64,000 bases of DNA from Mycolicibacterium komanii (GTDB taxonomy: Bacteria; Actinomycetota; Actinomycetes; Mycobacteriales; Mycobacteriaceae): positions 1 through 64,000 of the forward strand of contig NZ_CVTA01000014.1 of assembly GCF_001050035.1 (NCBI RefSeq). The letters run 5' to 3'. This document shows positions 62,106-64,000 of the stretch, piece by piece. Both the position numbers and the translations under genes were made by a program. Each line of letters begins with the position of its first letter. Within the stretch, counting starts at the first letter, position 1. The notes under the pieces were generated by a model. The model saw only the letters and a program-made list of their open reading frames with translations. It did not search any database and had not been told where the DNA came from.

Positions 62106-63890
62106 ATGACCCCGTTCGTGCGGCTCTGCAGAACGTCCGCCGTGGCGCTCGTGGCGGTGTTGGTGACCGGCGTCGGCCTGGCCGGGCCCGCGCACGCCAA
62201 CGTCGACCAGTGCGCACCACCCGGCGTCGAGAGCGCCAGCGCCCTGCCGACCAACCTGGCCGCCGCGGCGACCGGCCCCGAGGAGGACCGCTACACCACC
62301 CCCGGCGTCGAACCCCTGTCGGCGATCAACGTCGACGCACTGGGGCTGATCCAGCCCGGCACCCTGACCGTGGGCACCCTGTCGGATGCGCCGCCGAGCA
62401 TCTGCATCAACTCGGCGGGCCAGTTCACCGGATTCGACAACGAGGTGCTGCGCGCCGTCGCCGACAAACTCGGCCTGCGGATCAACTTCGTCGGCACCGA
62501 ATTCTCCGGCCTGCTGGCGCAGGTCGCGGCGCGACGCTTCGACGTGGGGTCCTCGTCGATCACCACGACCGAACCGCGGCGCCGCACGGTCGGTTTCACC
62601 AACGGCTATGACTTCGGCTACTTTTCGCTCGTCGTGCCCACCGGCTCGCCGATCACCGGCTTCGACAAGCTGGGCCCAGGACAGCGCATCGGCGTGGTGC
62701 AGGGCACTGTGCAGGAGTCGTACGTCATCGACACGCTGCACTTGCAGCCGGTCAAGTACCCCGACTACAACACCGTCTACGCGAGCCTGAAGACGCGGCA
62801 GATCGACGCGTGGGTGGCACCGTCGCAGCAGGCGTCGGGCACCGTGCAGCCGGGTGATCCGGCCGAGATCATCGAAAACACGTTCAGCTTGGACAATTTC
62901 GTCGCCTGGGCGGTGGCCAAGGAGAACCGGCCGCTGATCGACGCGTTGAATTCCGGGCTGGACGCGGTGATCGCCGACGGCACGTGGGCGCGGCTGTACT
63001 CGGAGTGGGTACCCCGCGCGCTGCCGCCGGGATGGAAGCCGGGTTCGAAGGCCGCTCCCCCGCCGCAGCTGCCGGACTTCAACGCGATCGCCGCGGAGAA
63101 TCAGCAGGCGCCGTCGTCCGGGCCCGCGGCCCCGAAATCGGTGTTGGCGCAACTGAAAGACGCGTTCCTCAACTGGGACCTGTACCGTCAGGCCGTTCCG
63201 GATCTGCTCAAGACCGGCCTGCCGAACACCCTGATCCTGACGGTCAGCGCCGCCGTCATCGGGCTGGTGCTGGGAATGCTACTGGCGGTCGCGGGAATCT
63301 CGCGGCACCGCTGGCTGCGCTGGCCTGCGCGGGTGTACACCGACATCTTCCGCGGGCTGCCCGAGGTGGTCATCATTCTGCTGATCGGTCTCGGGGTCGG
63401 CCCGGTCGTGGGTGGGCTGACCGGCAACAACCCCTACCCGCTGGGCATCGCGGCGCTGGGCCTGATGGCCGCGGCTTACGTCGGTGAGATCTTCCGGTCG
63501 GGCATCCAGAGCGTCGAACCGGGTCAACTGGAAGCCTCACGCGCACTGGGCTTCTCGTATACCTCGTCTATGCGGCTGGTGGTGGTGCCCCAGGGTGTGC
63601 GGCGGGTGCTGCCGGCCCTGATGAACCAGTTCATCTCGCTGCTGAAGGCCTCGTCGCTGGTGTACTTCCTGGGTCTGGTGGCCAACCAGCGTGAGCTGTT
63701 CCAGGTCGGGCGCGACCTCAACGCCCAGACCGGCAACCTGTCGCCGCTGGTGGCCGCGGGCTTGTTCTACCTGCTGTTGACGGTGCCGCTGACGCATCTG
63801 GTCAACTACATCGACAACCGCCTGCGTCGGGGACGAAAACCCTCCGAGGAGGATCCGCTTCCGGTGGCCGCGTCCCAGGAGATGATCTGA
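62106..63890 (+). CDS. Polar amino-acid ABC transporter: fused substrate-binding protein and permease
   Basis: 594 residues. A signal peptide (1-32) is followed by an extracytoplasmic solute-binding domain (about 78-310) with LTVGTLSDAPPSICINSAGQFTGFDNEVLRAVA, typical of SBP family 3 (glutamine/histidine). The permease follows (about 365-585) with SVEPGQLEASRALGFSYTSSMRLVVVPQG, the EAA loop that contacts the ATPase. The fused form is found in some actinobacterial glutamine or arginine systems. The stop overlaps the start of the ATPase gene by 1 bp. Confidence 0.87.
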   Translation: MTPFVRLCRTSAVALVAVLVTGVGLAGPAHANVDQCAPPGVESASALPTNLAAAATGPEEDRYTTPGVEPLSAINVDALGLIQPGTLTVGTLSDAPPSICINSAGQFTGFDNEVLRAVADKLGLRINFVGTEFSGLLAQVAARRFDVGSSSITTTEPRRRTVGFTNGYDFGYFSLVVPTGSPITGFDKLGPGQRIGVVQGTVQESYVIDTLHLQPVKYPDYNTVYASLKTRQIDAWVAPSQQASGTVQPGDPAEIIENTFSLDNFVAWAVAKENRPLIDALNSGLDAVIADGTWARLYSEWVPRALPPGWKPGSKAAPPPQLPDFNAIAAENQQAPSSGPAAPKSVLAQLKDAFLNWDLYRQAVPDLLKTGLPNTLILTVSAAVIGLVLGMLLAVAGISRHRWLRWPARVYTDIFRGLPEVVIILLIGLGVGPVVGGLTGNNPYPLGIAALGLMAAAYVGEIFRSGIQSVEPGQLEASRALGFSYTSSMRLVVVPQGVRRVLPALMNQFISLLKASSLVYFLGLVANQRELFQVGRDLNAQTGNLSPLVAAGLFYLLLTVPLTHLVNYIDNRLRRGRKPSEEDPLPVAASQEMI

Positions 63891-64000
63891 TGAGCGCGCC
63901 GAGCTTCGATCCGGTGTCGTTGAGCGCCAACGACATCCATCTCGCGTTCGGTCCGAACCCGGTGTTGCGGGGGGTGGACATCGATGTGCCTGCGGGCACG
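63890..64000 (+). CDS. Amino-acid ABC transporter ATP-binding protein, partial (cut by window end)
   Basis: Only the first 37 codons are in the window (MSAPSFDPVSLSANDIHLAF... ending in GVDIDVPAGT). LSANDIHLAFGPNPVLRGVDIDVPAG is the start of an ABC ATPase just before its Walker A. It begins in the TGATG overlap with the fused binding protein-permease gene, so all belong to one transporter. Confidence 0.82.
   Translation, partial: MSAPSFDPVSLSANDIHLAFGPNPVLRGVDIDVPAGT

Noticed and set aside
1..64000. tRNA genes, insertion sequences or CRISPR arrays
   Set aside because: No tRNA-like fold with T-loop, no transposase and no spaced direct repeats were seen on either strand.

Overview
The window is high-G+C actinobacterial DNA from a mycobacterium, most likely a rapid-growing Mycolicibacterium. 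The evidence is the MmpS/MmpL pair, a fused HadA/HadB-type dehydratase, F420-dependent luciferase-like oxidoreductases, a mycofactocin-coupled dehydrogenase, DUF732 and DUF1906 secreted proteins, and the conserved block ino1 - padR - DUF1707 protein - DUF5318 protein - ponA1 - GT87 - rpsF - ssb - rpsR - rplI - dnaB. In M. tuberculosis that block is Rv0046c-Rv0058; here it reads in the opposite direction. A celA1-like GH6 cellulase lies at the left. I see no rRNA, tRNA, insertion sequence or CRISPR array. The only mobile element is an intein inside DnaB.

Layout. 0-9 kb: GH5 and GH6 secreted glycosidases, a coupled pair of acyl-CoA dehydrogenases, an F420-type oxidoreductase, a lipoprotein, an alpha/beta hydrolase, the C-terminal remnant of a short-chain dehydrogenase, a fused double-hotdog dehydratase and a DUF732 protein. 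9-15.7 kb: a catalase carrying an N-terminal CsbD segment, then mmpS-mmpL divergent from a TetR gene across a perfect palindrome. 15.7-19.7 kb: two MFS transporters, a FadR-type regulator and a TenA protein. 19.7-30.5 kb: a tightly coupled minus-strand operon of CPA2 antiporter, flavin-dependent halogenase-like enzyme, one-module type I polyketide synthase (KS-AT-DH-KR-ACP), and an ABC-2 exporter. This is the most interesting part of the window and looks like a compact biosynthesis-and-export cluster for a modified polyketide.

30.5-44.8 kb is accessory metabolism: a GNAT, a FMO-TetR-hydrolase operon divergent from an SDR, a Tat-exported DUF1906 protein, an MpaB-type oxygenase, an M15-like secreted protein, several SDRs, an IclR regulator, a lipoprotein and a CPBP protease. 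44.8-59.5 kb is the conserved core: dnaB with intein, the rpsF-ssb-rpsR-rplI ribosomal/replication operon, the PonA1 cell-wall synthase with its GT87 partner, and inositol-phosphate synthase. An alpha/beta-hydrolase-adenylyl-cyclase fusion and a thioesterase are inserted in this core. The dnaB upstream region holds an SOS-box-like site and DnaA-box-like heptamers. 59.5-64 kb: a hydrolase, another F420-type oxidoreductase, a GntR regulator, and a polar amino-acid ABC transporter with binding protein and permease fused, its ATPase cut by the window end.

Starts were chosen from Shine-Dalgarno matches, overlaps with the preceding gene and family lengths; several differ from the longest open frame. 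All functional names come from reading motifs by eye; no searches were run.
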